Shown here: in pieces, positions 9,949 through 21,680 of the stretch | Numbering within the stretch: the stretch's first letter is position 1 | How the letters are laid out: each line of letters opens with the position of its first letter | Source of the DNA: Polytrichum commune | Lineage: Eukaryota; Streptophyta; Polytrichopsida; Polytrichales; Polytrichaceae | Reading direction: 5' to 3' | NCBI GenBank assembly: GCA_950295325.1 | Contig: OX485804.1 | Span: 36,084,001-36,148,000 of the forward strand | Length of the DNA: 64,000 nt | The notes under the pieces: model-generated | What the model was told of the DNA's origin: nothing | Databases searched by the model: none | What the model saw: only the letters and a program-made list of their open reading frames with translations | Program-made: the position numbers and the translations under genes

Positions 9949-10576
9949 ATATTTGGTTGTGTATGTGGTTAGGTGAGGATCGATGAGCAAACGTCACGGA
10001 GACATATGTTTAAGAGAGATCGGACTTGTCTTCAAATATTAATAACTACTCAACACTCAATAGTGAACACAATTGGGAGGATTTGTGTATCCAATTAAGA
10101 AATCAACCAAACATGCACTTTTGATGTCCATGATTGAATCAAGGGAGGTCCGATTTTTGTCTCCAACTTTTGCAGATATCACATCGCAAATTTGCTAACG
10201 CAACACTAGTTTTTTGTGGAACTATAACCGGTAGAAATTGGAGAACATGAAATGAGGACCAAATAACACCCACATATTTTATCCATACTTCTATCAATTA
10301 GGTTTACATAACAAAATCTGCATTCCATCATAAAATTCACGATGAAACATTGGCAAATACATTGGATTGAAAATCAGAACTCATATGATTTGGTTATGGA
10401 TATCAGAAGTGCATGTTTGGTGATTCTTTAACTAAATACGTAGGTCCTCCCAATGGTGCTCACTATTGAGTGTGGAGTGGTTAATAGAATTTGAAGACGT
10501 GGTCCAAACTCTTTTTGAACATGTGTCTTTGTGGGGTTTGTTATGAGATCTCACCTCATCACACACCAATCAAATA
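9949..10576. repeat. Foldback element, arms about 195 bp (family L)
   Basis: The left arm (about 9949-10145) and right arm (about 10380-10576) are inverted repeats. For example, CACTCAATAGTGAACACAAT on the left matches the complement of a block around 10450-10480, and ACCAAACATGCACTTTTGAT matches the complement of one near 10405-10425. The spacer is about 235 bp. Single arms recur elsewhere in the window. Confidence 0.6.
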
Positions 10577-10759
10577 TAGGTGTCCGATCAAGAAAAGTAA
10601 CCAAATCAACATTGCATACCTTAAGGTAAGAGGGTTTTAAGTGGCTCATATTTCATGTTCTCCAACTTCTACCCATCAGGTTTACAAAACAAGACTTGTA
10701 ACGCAATTTAGCAAAATATATGATGATGCGTGGGCAAAATCCGGATTGAAAAGCATACT

Positions 10760-11170
10760 TCCCTTTATTTGGTTATGAATATCAAAAGTGCATGTGTGTT
10801 GATTCTTCAAGATAATATATGGGTGGATCCTCTAATTGCATTGAAAATTGAGTCTATAATGATTGATTAGTTTTGAGCACGTAGTCCAATCTCTTTTAAA
10901 CACATGCCTTGTTGGGTTTCATTCTTATATCAAACCTAACCACACACCACTCAAATAAAGGTGTCCGACTAAGATAAATAACCAAATAAAGCAAGGTCAT
11001 GTTTGAAGGCATGTGGATCTTATATGGTTAATCTTCTTAATCCAACACCTAAATTTGAGTGGTTGGTAAGGCTTGTAGTCATGAATGGACACCAGGCAAA
11101 CATGTCTCATAGCAAGATTGAACTACGTAGACTTTTCTTTTTCAAGTTTAATAGTGAACACAATCATGAG
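10760..11170. repeat. Family L arms, two copies facing outward
   Basis: 10760-10990 matches the right arm of the foldback element at 9949-10576, including CACACACCACTCAAATAAAG and GGTGTCCGACTAAG. 11010-11170 matches it in the opposite orientation. Further single copies of the CCACTCAAATNTAGGTGT block lie near 16510, 16820, 18910 (reverse), 20575 and 59905. Confidence 0.5.
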
Positions 11171-11284
11171 AATCTATGAGATCATTTAGAAAAAGATAGA
11201 AAAATCTTTGCACTATGAGGTCTTAAAACTTCTGCATCACTACTCTGATTCTCATAATTTTAATGAACAATTTTACAATTGCTA

Positions 11285-11345
11285 ACCAGATGAGACAATT
11301 CATGATGCAATCCAACGGCCATAATTATATGTGGAGTTGGAAGTG
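11285..11345. repeat. Dispersed repeat H (AATCCAACGGNCA block)
   Basis: The block from CAATCCAACGG to GGAAGTGCCCA recurs at about 19150-19245 and 21030-21120. It is a moderately diverged dispersed repeat of unknown class. Confidence 0.45.
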
Positions 11346-11396
11346 CCCACAATAGAACCACAAACCTTACAAACAACATGCAACCAATCAATGAAT

Positions 11397-11760
11397 GGGG
11401 AGAACCGGCTACTAGTTGCAGATGAATTGGTTGAGTTCGAAAGTAACTGGTTGAAGTTCAAGACTTCAGGACACTTACTCATCATTTTCGAGGAATCCAT
11501 GGAATATACCTCAAATCAATCTAGAAAAACCGGAAGATGTCAACATGTAACCGATTGGACTTGGAAACATGTAACATCATTCAAATTCATAACAATGTTC
11601 TGTGAAACCGACAATATTTTGTGGAATATTCCCCACATTCAGAATGAATGTGGAGATTATTCCGTAGAATACTGTCAGTCCTACAGAACATTGTTATGAA
11701 TCTGAATAATGTTATGCACTAGGATCACGACCGATTATGCCCAAAAATATCCCCAGGCAA
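11397..11760. repeat. Dispersed repeat M, copy 1, with hairpin insertion
   Basis: Starting GGGAGAACCGGC and including ACATGTAACCGATTGGACTT, this block matches 37190-37410 and, in part, 13640-13760. The 37190 copy lacks the 143-bp hairpin present here at 11572-11714 and so serves as an empty-site reference. Confidence 0.55.
11572..11714. mobile_element. 143-bp full-length hairpin MITE
   Basis: Bounded by TA at both ends, the segment is almost entirely one inverted repeat. The outer arms pair (TTCATAACAATGTTCTGT with ACAGAACATTGTTATGAA) and the inner arms pair (CCCCACATTC with GAATGTGG) around a five-base loop near 11638-11645. Related DNA at about 37373 lacks it. This fits a TA-targeting MITE; such hairpins can also be sources of small RNAs. 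Confidence 0.6.
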
Positions 11761-13123
11761 TGCAACCAATTCCCAATTAAATTATACATAGTGTCCTATA
11801 CTCAGGCCGGTGGGGGGCTTGGAAGAAGTTCACATACACGCCTTTAGCCCCACCGCGTTTCCAGGCCATCGCTGCTAGTGTACAAGCGGGCTTTTACAAA
11901 AGCCTTCCTTCTTCGCGCCCACCACACTAACTTAACTCGGGAATATGTTGGGGTAGCTCAACCTTCACATCCATTGATTGTGGCATCTCTTGGCACCTTC
12001 CTCGGAAGATCGGTCGCCGACCAACCTTCAACTTCATTCTTCCTCTCACTCAACCGGTCCAATGGTGGACTCGGGCTTTGTTGCTTGTCATGTGCCGAGA
12101 TGGAGCACAAATACTAGAAAACATCATGTCATGAGCAACCACTTTGGTTACTTGATTATGGTTTCGCAGTCCTTATTTGGTTGCGTACCATTGGCAACCG
12201 CTTTCAAATCTTGCCAGTACACCAATAGATATATGTGAAATATTTATTGGGTAAACTGTAGATTTAGAGATTTGATCCATGTTTAATTCCAAATTCCTAA
12301 TTGCAAACCAAGATTGGATTGGTCCCTTGTGTTTTCATTGTATAAGTAATATTTGGTTTGGAAACATATGAGGTTGAGTCATCCTATCCATAAGGATAAA
12401 TAAATATGCACACAGTCATCCCAATATGTAGTTATGGCATGGATAGAGATTAGCACGAACACTCAGATTCTTTTCAAGTGACACCAATCATGCCCAGTCA
12501 TTACGGGGATCAATGGGCACCTAAAGAGGGGGGGGAGAGGGGAGAAGGAGGGAGCAACTAGAGTTTGCAGTAGAAAACATGATGTAATAAAGATAAGGAC
12601 TCATTTACAATGTTAAATTTCAAATTAGAAAAATTACTATATTAAAATTTATATTCTAGAATATAATAGGTATATTCTAGTAAAATCCATTAAACATGAA
12701 GAATATCCTATGAATATGCGAATTACTTCCAAAAAATACCCCATGATCACACATGACCCCTTAATTCACACCTCCCCCCCCCCCCCCCAACACACACACA
12801 AACACACACACAACTGATTCATCCATAATTCATGAACATTGCACATAAAGCAGTGCGCCTTATATGTGAAGATCAATGGATGACCTAATTGCTGGACGTA
12901 CAGCTACTAGAGAATGTCCACCCGTCTCTTATTTGAAACAATGTGAATGAAGTGCAGAAAACAGAATCCACAATCATGGTAGCATTAGCTAACTGCAGAA
13001 GTTTTATTTTTACCCATTGATATTTATGTATTTAAACATGAAATGTTGTGTTGGATTTTCGCGAGAAATCAAGTGGTTTGTTTAAACAAGCCAACATATG
13101 AAATCTCGCTTTCTTGAAACTCA
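11761..13123. other. Spacer with C15 tract
   Basis: No convincing gene. Holds a run of 15 C at 12774-12788 followed by a CA repeat, and a G-rich patch near 12528-12545. Confidence 0.5.
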
Positions 13124-13629
13124 AGGCCACTTCACACACGAGCCAAGAGCCGTGACCATGAAATTGTGAGAGCCCACAAGAAAGTGTCCAAAGGCCATCC
13201 CAACACACCTCCAAAATCATGTAGTGTGGTCACGGACCCTCAAGTGTAGTGTGAAGTCGTATGTGACCGGGCCCTCAACCAAATGCTACTTCGATGAATC
13301 TCTATTCATGCGGATCCTCACACATGGTAAAATAGAATAAATCAATGGTTGTGAGCGTTCGGAGTGCCATGATCTCCCAGTTTTGTGTTAGACCTACCTC
13401 CAAGAGGTGGTTTTTGAAAATAGTCCAAGTGACCATGCAACAAGATACATTCGATGCCATATAGAAATCCATGTAGACTTTACATCCATCTTGCATTCAC
13501 ATACTCACTCCGTTGGTCCCTCAAGCGTAGTGTGAAGTAGCGAACTTGGACCGGCTCCGCCTTTTCCACCAATGAGAGTGCTTGAAGTGTAATGGTCACG
13601 GGCTCTCAGTCTCGTGTGTGAAGTGGCCC
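13124..13629. mobile_element. Tourist-like MITE A, copy 1
   Basis: Terminal inverted repeats match the family consensus GGGCCACTTCACACACGAG, with the first base mutated to A here. The 3-bp target duplication is TCA (13121-13123 and 13630-13632). Length about 506 bp. The GGGCC terminus plus a TWA-type 3-bp duplication in sister copies are hallmarks of PIF/Harbinger. Confidence 0.75.
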
Positions 13630-13852
13630 TCAAGCAAGTCTTGCTGGAATCTATGGAATAGAGCCTTAACTTAGTCAGGAAGATCCAAAAGAAATCAACA
13701 TGTAACCGGTCGGACTCGGCAACACATGGATCTTGATTGATTTTGTCCAAAATCTTCTCACTCACTGATCATTACAGCTTTTGGAGAGTCCTTGGAAGAA
13801 ATTAGCTTGTAAGTGTCAAGATAGATGATGCTAAAACCACAACTTTGTGCGC

Positions 13853-14369
13853 TAATGCCCCCTCCCCACTTGACATTAGCAAATAACCAAAGACTTCCCT
13901 AAAACCCGGGTAAAGCTCCCTCGGTTATAGCGGACACGTCCAGCCATCCCAATGCACCTACAAGAACTTGCTCCGGAGATTTCCAAGTAGGTTTTAGTTA
14001 AGTAGCTTTCACACATGTTCGTTGCTTTATCTACCAACCAATGAATGTTGGATAGTTTTTGTCCCATCCCCAAATGCCTTAATACTTACCATCGGTTTTT
14101 GTTAATGAAGCTCCTCGTGCCCTCATAGCTAAGACTAAAAGCAACCAATCACAAGAGCGGGAGGCAACACTTTTAGAGGTCCTACATTCTTGCCTAAAGT
14201 CCAGGTACCGATGGGAGGGTCGGTAGTTTTAGCTTAAAACCTCCACTTTTAAGCCATGCCACATCATTTGCCACCTAGGCTCGGCACTAGATAATGTCGA
14301 TGGTGTGAACACTCATTTTTAAGAACCCACTTTTGAGCTTAGCTAATGTCAAGTGGGGAGGGGGCATAA
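13853..14369. repeat. Foldback MITE with ATGCCCCCTCCCC termini
   Basis: The left end ATGCCCCCTCCCCACTTGAC (continuing to ATTAGC, to about 13880) is repeated in inverted form at 14342-14367. About 515 bp in total. No other copy in the window. Superfamily not assigned. Confidence 0.55.
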
Positions 14370-15297
14370 GTGTGCCTAGTACTATAGATGTTACAAACTT
14401 TATAAATTTAAAATATTAGACACCCTTGGTGCTTATACTGATGGTTTAGCATCATCTACTTTATGTTTCTTATTAGCAATTGAAAGAGGATTCTAACTTA
14501 TCAAGATATGCCTTATCTGAATTCCATATGCAAAGTTATAGAGGTTTGAAATTTTAGTGGTGAATAATCCATAACCAACACATGCAGCCTATTGTCAAGC
14601 ATTCTCATAACCAACGTGTACATTTGTGCAAGATTTAAGGATGTTGATTTTAACACACACTATATCCTTTAAGTTGAACTATGAATAATTTAGTGAATAA
14701 CCTACCCAGGGATGGACTCTTCATACCACATACGAACTAATGTGAGCGTAAAATGGGATATTGTTTGAGGCTTCAGCATACAGAATATACATAAGGGAGA
14801 GGTATTGTTTTTCTCTAGTGTGTGCATTTTAAAAGGCTATTAAGAATTTTGGAGTCAAGATAGATGCTTAAAAAGCCAGCCCTAAGGTTTGGAGAAAAAA
14901 ATGACAAGTCATGTGCCAATTTCATCCAAATTACGAATTCATCCATTGTTGTCTTATGGTAATAGTCCCCAATGACTTGTGTATATGTAATAAAGGCCTA
15001 TTCATGTCATGATTTATATTTTGTGTATGTAGTGGAGGCATTTATCACATTGAATTGAATATCTTAGTACAAATACATGAACCCATTTTCTACCCTACCA
15101 TTAGTATGTATACAATTGTTTTTCGTAATAAAGTCTCGTATAAAGGGGTTTTATTTCATAGTCACCCACGCATGTCATTTAGGTTTCCAATGAAGATTCT
15201 ATCTCCTAGAATAACCTACTACATGAGTGGAGTAAACAATTATATTTGGTGGATCTTGATGATGCTCGCTAGCCCACTACACTAAATAGTCCTTTTA
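14370..15297. other. Spacer, nothing recognised
   Basis: AT-rich DNA with only short chance frames (for example 15055-15285). No repeat or gene recognised. Confidence 0.45.
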
Positions 15298-15875
15298 GGG
15301 CCACTTCACACACAAGGCTGAAGGCCCTTGACCATGGCAATGTAAGAGCTCTCATTGGTCGAAAAGGCGGAGACCGTCCAAGTTCACTTCACACTAGGAG
15401 GTGAAGGCCTAAAGGCCCAAAGAAAAGTTCGTGGATGAAAAGTCTACATGGAGTCCTACATGACTAGTTGTGGATAAGGGTGCATGGTCTACCGGAATTT
15501 GCGTCAGACCCACCTCCAAGAGGTGGGCTTGACGCAAATTCCGGGAGACCATGACTTTTTTAATATTTTTTCCAGCAAGACAGATTTCAGGACAGATTCC
15601 AAGACAGATTCCAGGACAGACAAACACCACCAAGTAGTTATCTTAAATTAATAGACTTGGAGACATATTATATTAAACCAAATCCTCCCCTCTTTTTCCG
15701 CCAACAAAATATGCAATGGTCCCGCAACATGGTTCATTCTCACTTCACACTATGCTTGAGGGCCAAAGACTACATAAAATGGCTTTCCCAACACCCATGG
15801 TACGGCCTTTGGATGAGAGTCAAGGGTCCTCACCATTACAAGGTCACGGCTCTTGGCTCATGTGTGAAGTGGCCC
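15298..15875. mobile_element. Tourist-like MITE A, copy 2 (subfamily 2)
   Basis: GGGCCACTTCACACAC at the left and GTGTGAAGTGGCCC at the right, with TTA target duplications (15295-15297, 15876-15878). The interior differs from copy 1 and contains a very regular central hairpin (15483-15553), followed by short ACAGATTCCAGG repeats near 15575-15620. Copy 9 (60675-61020) is the closest relative in the window. Confidence 0.75.
15483..15553. other. Near-perfect hairpin in centre of MITE A copy 2
   Basis: CATGGTCT pairs with AGACCATG, CCGGAATTTGCGTC with GACGCAAATTCCGG, and CCCACCTC with GAGGTGGG around a CAA loop. The corresponding hairpin in copy 9 (60860-60930) keeps most of the pairing with different bases. 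Confidence 0.65.
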
Positions 15876-17080
15876 TTAGTGTGGGCCACATTACTTGTCT
15901 AGAGCCCAAATTACTTCTCGTAGTGAGAAAGAATGTGGTCCACCTTATTTTTCAACCCTTGCTAAATTTTCAACCCAAAGTCTTGGACACACACTATTTC
16001 CACCATGAATAGACAATCAGAGTAGCCCACGTTAATCATTCCATGCCAATTTACATCCACACTAGTAGGACTATTTGTTGCACTTGCCAATCATAGTGAC
16101 CTACTTTGGAATACTTACATATGCAACAACCATGAAAATCTTTATCAGATGTCCATGTTGAGGCATGTCATTGTATTGTCATCACTTCCAACTCCCCCAA
16201 AAAAATGGTCACTGGATCATGAATTGTACATTTGGTTTGCAAATGCAAATAACAATATTGTTGTTTCAATATTTAGGATCATAATTGGTATGCAAAAGTT
16301 AGAAAAGGTCAAGGAGAAGACTCTCTTTCTCCTCAAACAATCACAAAATGGACAATGTTGATCCTTGACATTATGTCTCCTTCAACTAATGACCTACGTT
16401 TTTTAGTCCTTAGAATAATTTGTTTCCACTGATAAAGCACATAGTTGCCCACTTTGGGGGGGAGCAGGTGTCCGAATCGGGTCACAAATGGAAATGAACA
16501 CTTCAACCTTATACCACTCAAATGTAGGTGTATAATTAAGAAGAGTGGTCGCATACAAACAACACACCATCCATAAATAAAAGTTGTGTTCCCTAAAACT
16601 ATGTTGAGGCTATGCGTATCATAATTAGGTTGAGATGCAGAATTTACAAATGGTCAAAGTGAAAATCTCGTTCTCTTAAACAATCACATAGCATGTCTAC
16701 TCCCAATTTGCAGTTGATTGAACTTAGAATGATGTCTGAATTTTGAACACATAGTCCAATCTCATCATAATACTTGTCGTGTTGGTGCCCATTCTTACCT
16801 ACATTCCTTGTCATATACCACTCAAATGTAAGTATACGATTGAGAAGAGTGGCCACATAAGGCCCGCACACCATTATATTTAAGAAACCGTGTTCCGGTA
16901 TCCATCGTGAAGCCACCTTATATGGTCCAAAATGAATCAGAAGAAAGATGAGACAAAGACGCGCACGTTGCTAGTGGGGATGGCGATGATGTCATCATGT
17001 GCGCGAGAACAGATGTGAAGGCTATTGGCTATAATCAAGTTGAGAGTTGAGGAACAAGGGATTTTAGATATGTTTGTTTC
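15876..17080. other. Spacer with family L fragments
   Basis: No gene recognised. Fragments of dispersed family L (CCACTCAAATGTAGGTGT-type blocks) lie near 16470-16560 and 16745-16860. Confidence 0.45.
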
Positions 17081-17590
17081 TAGCAAGACTTATCCAATAT
17101 GTGTATTATTAGGGTGTTTGTGGCATAATCACAAGACTAATAAACTCTCAATTATGACTCCTAAGCGCTTAAGGGATCAATTTTGGTTTCTTTTCACCTT
17201 TGCGAGCTAGTTGAAGATTCAAGGGTAGCTCCCAATGTGGTTGGATTTTTTGAGGCTTAGTGAAGCCGGGCCTTACCGCAATGAGACTAATTGTTTATTT
17301 ATAATGGCTAGTCAAACTCAAAGACATCAGCTGCCTAGCAAGACTTATCCAATATGTGTGTTATTAGGGTGTTTGTTGCATGATTACAAGACTAATAAAC
17401 TCTCAATTTTGACTCCTAAGCGCCTAAGGGATCATTTTTGGTTTCTTTTTCACCTTTGCAAGTTGGTTGAATGTTCAAGGGTAGCTCTTGATGTGGTTGG
17501 ATTTTTTGAGGCTCAGTGAAGCCGGGCCCCATCACAAGATGTTGATTGTCTATTTATAATGGCTCGTCAAACTTAAAGACATCAACCGCC
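17081..17590. repeat. Tandem duplication, 255-bp unit x 2
   Basis: TAGCAAGACTTATCCAATAT starts at 17081 and again at 17336. The following roughly 250 bases, including TTTTGAGGCTNAGTGAAGCC, are about 90% alike by eye. The frame 17235-17519 spans both units and resembles no family I know. Confidence 0.65.
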
Positions 17591-18389
17591 TGAATCCATG
17601 CTTGCCATGAGCAAATATCTATTTACACATCGATTAAAAGCCACCCCACAAGTTAAAGCTTCCGCCCTATGGAGTCACGTGGGTAGATGCATTGATGGTC
17701 AATCACATATGGTGTAATTTTCACTTGGAAGAGATCATGTCCTCCTCCCAAAGTTGGCTAGGGTGAACCATGCATTCAAACACATCCATCTCACCTAGAA
17801 AATCATATGATCCAACAAATTGTCTACATAAGCTCTAAATGATGTGCATAATCTTTGCACGAAGAAAATTACAATCCACCCTCGATATTTGTTAACATTT
17901 CATAGCAAGGAAACTTGTAACACTTATGTGGTGTTAACACTTGAACACTATCAGGGGCAACATAGACAACTACTAACACTTATGTGACTTGAATTTTTTT
18001 TAAATAACATTTATATAAATAAAGGGTGAAATTACACAAGATATGAATGTCATCATAAATCTTAGCATGATGAAAAAACAAATCTATAGTAGTTGGATGA
18101 GATTCTTGTGCACACCAAGATCGTGGTTCCATTTGGAGTGTTCGAATGCTTTGGATGAAAGGTGTAACATCAATACATCTTTGTTTTTAAATAAATACCA
18201 ATGTCACTAATGCACTTCCAACATCCTTGAATCCTACTCTATATACCACCACATCACCAATTTGCACATTGTCAGCTTCTTCAATGAGTCCATTGTCAAC
18301 TACATCATACATTACCATTTGGAAATTTGTTATAACTACTTAGCCAATGTCGACAAAACTATTTTTATTTTATTTTGTTAAAACAACTA
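17591..18389. other. Spacer, nothing recognised
   Basis: AT-rich, only short chance frames. Confidence 0.45.
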
Positions 18390-18848
18390 CACCATTTGTG
18401 GTATTCAGTGCCACATGCATGAAAGTGTCATTTGACCTAGTTTGAGGCATATGTTAGGTTATACTAATGATCGGGCAACTTCATCATTAGTGTCACCTCA
18501 TGACTCTTGGCGTTCAAGTGCGCTTGCTAATATCTTGGCATGAGTATGTTCAACAATGTTCTGAGGTGTATGCCTACATTACACAATGGTCTACAAGTTG
18601 ACTAAGGTGTACACAAATGACACTTGCCATTATTATGCTCAAGAATGTCCTCTCTCTTGCATACTAAATGTAACCACATGACATCCCAATGTGCTACATT
18701 AAATGGCATATTGTAAATAAAAGAATCACTTATTCTAATAAATAATGTCACATTGGCAATTAGCAAACGTGACACATTAAGGCCTCTAGGCATCTAGTTT
18801 AGACCCTTTCGCAAATAGTGTACGTGACACCAAATACCATAAACAATG
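18390..18848. mobile_element. MITE family G, copy 1
   Basis: Bounded by TA (18388-18389, 18849-18850). The left end CACCATTTGTGGTATTCAGT and the right end ACCAAATACCATAAACAATG are inverted repeats. The interior matches copies at 30692-31204 and 48793-50598. TA target duplication suggests a Tc1/mariner-like or related source, not proven. Confidence 0.65.
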
Positions 18849-18850
18849 TA

Positions 18851-21680
18851 GCACATGAAAGTATGCTCATGCATACGGCATATCGATCTTATGTGGTAAC
18901 TCTTCCTCATTGCACACCTACATTTGAGTGGTATATGACAAGTTTTGCAATCAAGAATGAAGACCCAACAAAACACATGTGAAGATGAAGTTGGACTGTG
19001 TGCTCAAAACATAGAAACTAGTATACATGCAATAGCTAACATACATGAAATGGTCCATGTGCTCACTTTAAACAAAAATTAAAAAATTAAAAAATCACCT
19101 TGACCTCTATAACTCGTGCATCTCGACCATACTATTGAACCTTGAATTGACAACCTACATGATTTGCGGTTGCTAAGCCACACGAGACAATATCCAAATC
19201 AACCCAACGGTCAAAAACATCTTACATGTGGAGTTGAAAGTGCCCATGATAAGGCGAGGTAGTTTAGGAAATTTAGTTGCATGAGATCTTTCTTAGGTTA
19301 GCCTGTCGCACTATATATCTTGGAGATGGTGGGAGACGATGGAAGCCATTTGTGTGAAGGCGCATATGCTTTACTAGAGCCGGAGATTAAGTGGGAATAA
19401 TCCCGGATCGTTAGAGCGTCCTTCACATTGGCAACCCACGTACCACTAGACAGCTAGCTGTGCACCAATGAGAAGCTCCAATTTGATTGGCAACCTCGTG
19501 TACAAAATTGATGCTTAAACCGTGCACCGATGGAAAACCGTTAAATGATTGTGAGCCATGTGATTTCGACCGGATGCCCGTCGTGAGTCAAATTCGTCAT
19601 CCACTCGAAGTTTGGTATCCAATTCCCACCCTCACAAAACGGAAGGACAAGAGAGGCATCTACAACTAACTTCAACCACACCAATGTCCATCAACCACAG
19701 CCCCCCAAACATAAACCCATTTTCGCGCACGAGGGATTGGGGACAAAGACGCTTAACGCAATGCACCCACTTTTTTGGCTTCCCATATCCTGACCTAGGA
19801 TGTCGATCTCCACAACTGGAAGGTCCAAATTTGTCACCCTCATAAATGAAACAACAATCAAGGCTTTCTACAAAACCAATCCTCACAATAAGCATCAATA
19901 AGCATCAACCACAACCCTAAACATGAGCATTTCATGCATGAGGAGGTGTTGTCCGCAGATTGGGGAAGACGACATGTTTCACAAAGCATAGACCCTAGTT
20001 TTCCATGCCCTCAATCTAGGATGTCCTCAATCTCCTCAACTACAGGGTCCAAAGGAGAGGACGCCAAATTTCCACCCTCCTGAGTGAATGAAAGGACAAG
20101 CAAGGCTGTCTAGAAAGTCAATCACAACAACCATTAATAACTATCAACCACACCCCTAAACATGACCCATTTTGTGCACAAGGATGTGGTGTTTGAATTA
20201 AGACAAGACATATTTCGTAGAGCATAACTCCTTGTATTCCGTGCCCTCAAGGTCAAAATGGTTATTTCTAGTAACCCCTCTGTCATCCAGGGCCTCAAAG
20301 GTTAGCTAGTCCACATCTAACTAAGGTATGTGACCACAACATTTATTCGGGTGTTGTCTCAACTGGTTAGCAATTCTAAATTACAAAGATTGCCATTTCG
20401 AATTTCAAAGTCAGAGGTGCATGCCATTTGAAGAGTCCAAGGTGAAGATTCTCGTCTCTTTAAATGATCACAAAGGTTCTCCCAATCGTATTCACTATTC
20501 GACCCTGAATGATAAAACATCTCATCATAACACATGTTTTCTTGTGTCCGTGTTTAATGACAAGCCTTGTCACATACCACTCAAGTATAGGTGTAAAGTT
20601 TAAGAAGATTGATCACGTACCTTACAATGTCATGTTTACCCACCTTTCAATGTGTATTTCAATTAGTTTCAAATGATAGGGGTACCTCTGGTTTAGGGTA
20701 TTATGGACAAAGCATATGTTTCAGAAAAGTAAATACCAAGTGCCTTCATTTGTGCACATGTAGCATGTCCCACTCAACAAAACGGTGTCAAAGACAAGTG
20801 AGTGGACTATGGACTCGCCAATGAATTATACAATGAGAGTACGACATGTCATGTGCAGGCCCACATTCATGAGGATTAAGCAAGTCCATTATAGGATACT
20901 CAAGAAGCATCCCACATGAAAGGTGGGGCAAGGCCTAGATGCGTGACACACATGGATGACCTACACCGAGTACAATCAATTTGGAATATTCCCACCAAAT
21001 CGTTCTGCAAAAAATTGGGATGTGATCCAGATTCTGAGTTGTTGGCTTCCAAATCGATCATGAAAGGCCAATCCAACGAGGCAATCAGCATATATATCGG
21101 AGCGCTGGAAGTACCCAACTTAGGTATGTTACAAACTCACCTTGAAATATATTCCTTACTATTTAGCAGCACACCATGGTGTGGTTGACATCGTCCTTTT
21201 GCCTCATATGTCAAGAAGATGTGCAAGTGTGCACATTTGCAGGAGCCCCCTAGTCTGGATTAACGGGAAGCGAATTCAGTCTGCACAGTTTAGTGATGGA
21301 TAAGTAGCATGTGCAACCACCTTCTTTCTGGACAACAAAAGGCGGGGCGAGAGACCTGGTAGTTGAGAATTCCTTGTGAAACTCTCTTCTGCAACTCTGT
21401 TCTGCTCTGGCTGTGGCTATTGATACATCTTCAATGTTACCTTCAGCCTGTGTGTGTTAATCTCATAACACTGAGTGGCTGCAAGCATCCATGCTCCACA
21501 TTTGGAACTTGATGACTCGCAATCCATAGCTCCAGTACCTGAGCAATCTGATCAGTCCTGAAGTTGAGACATTCTGTTTTGCCTCGAATTATTGAGGGTT
21601 CTATCCTACACTTCGTAAGGGACATGTAATAATATTCCTCATTGTTCATCCTTCCACATCTACATCTACCACTGCTTATG
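18851..21680. other. Spacer with scattered repeat fragments
   Basis: No convincing gene. A reverse family L fragment lies near 18895-19010 and a forward one at about 20440-20630. Repeat H fragments lie at 19150-19245 and 21030-21120. Two GACAAGNNAGGCATCTAGAAA-like blocks near 19645 and 20095 suggest an old local duplication. Confidence 0.4.

Noticed and set aside
11331-11699. 122-aa plus-strand frame
   Set aside because: It runs across dispersed repeat M into the 143-bp hairpin insertion; the junction is a transposon boundary, so it is not one gene.
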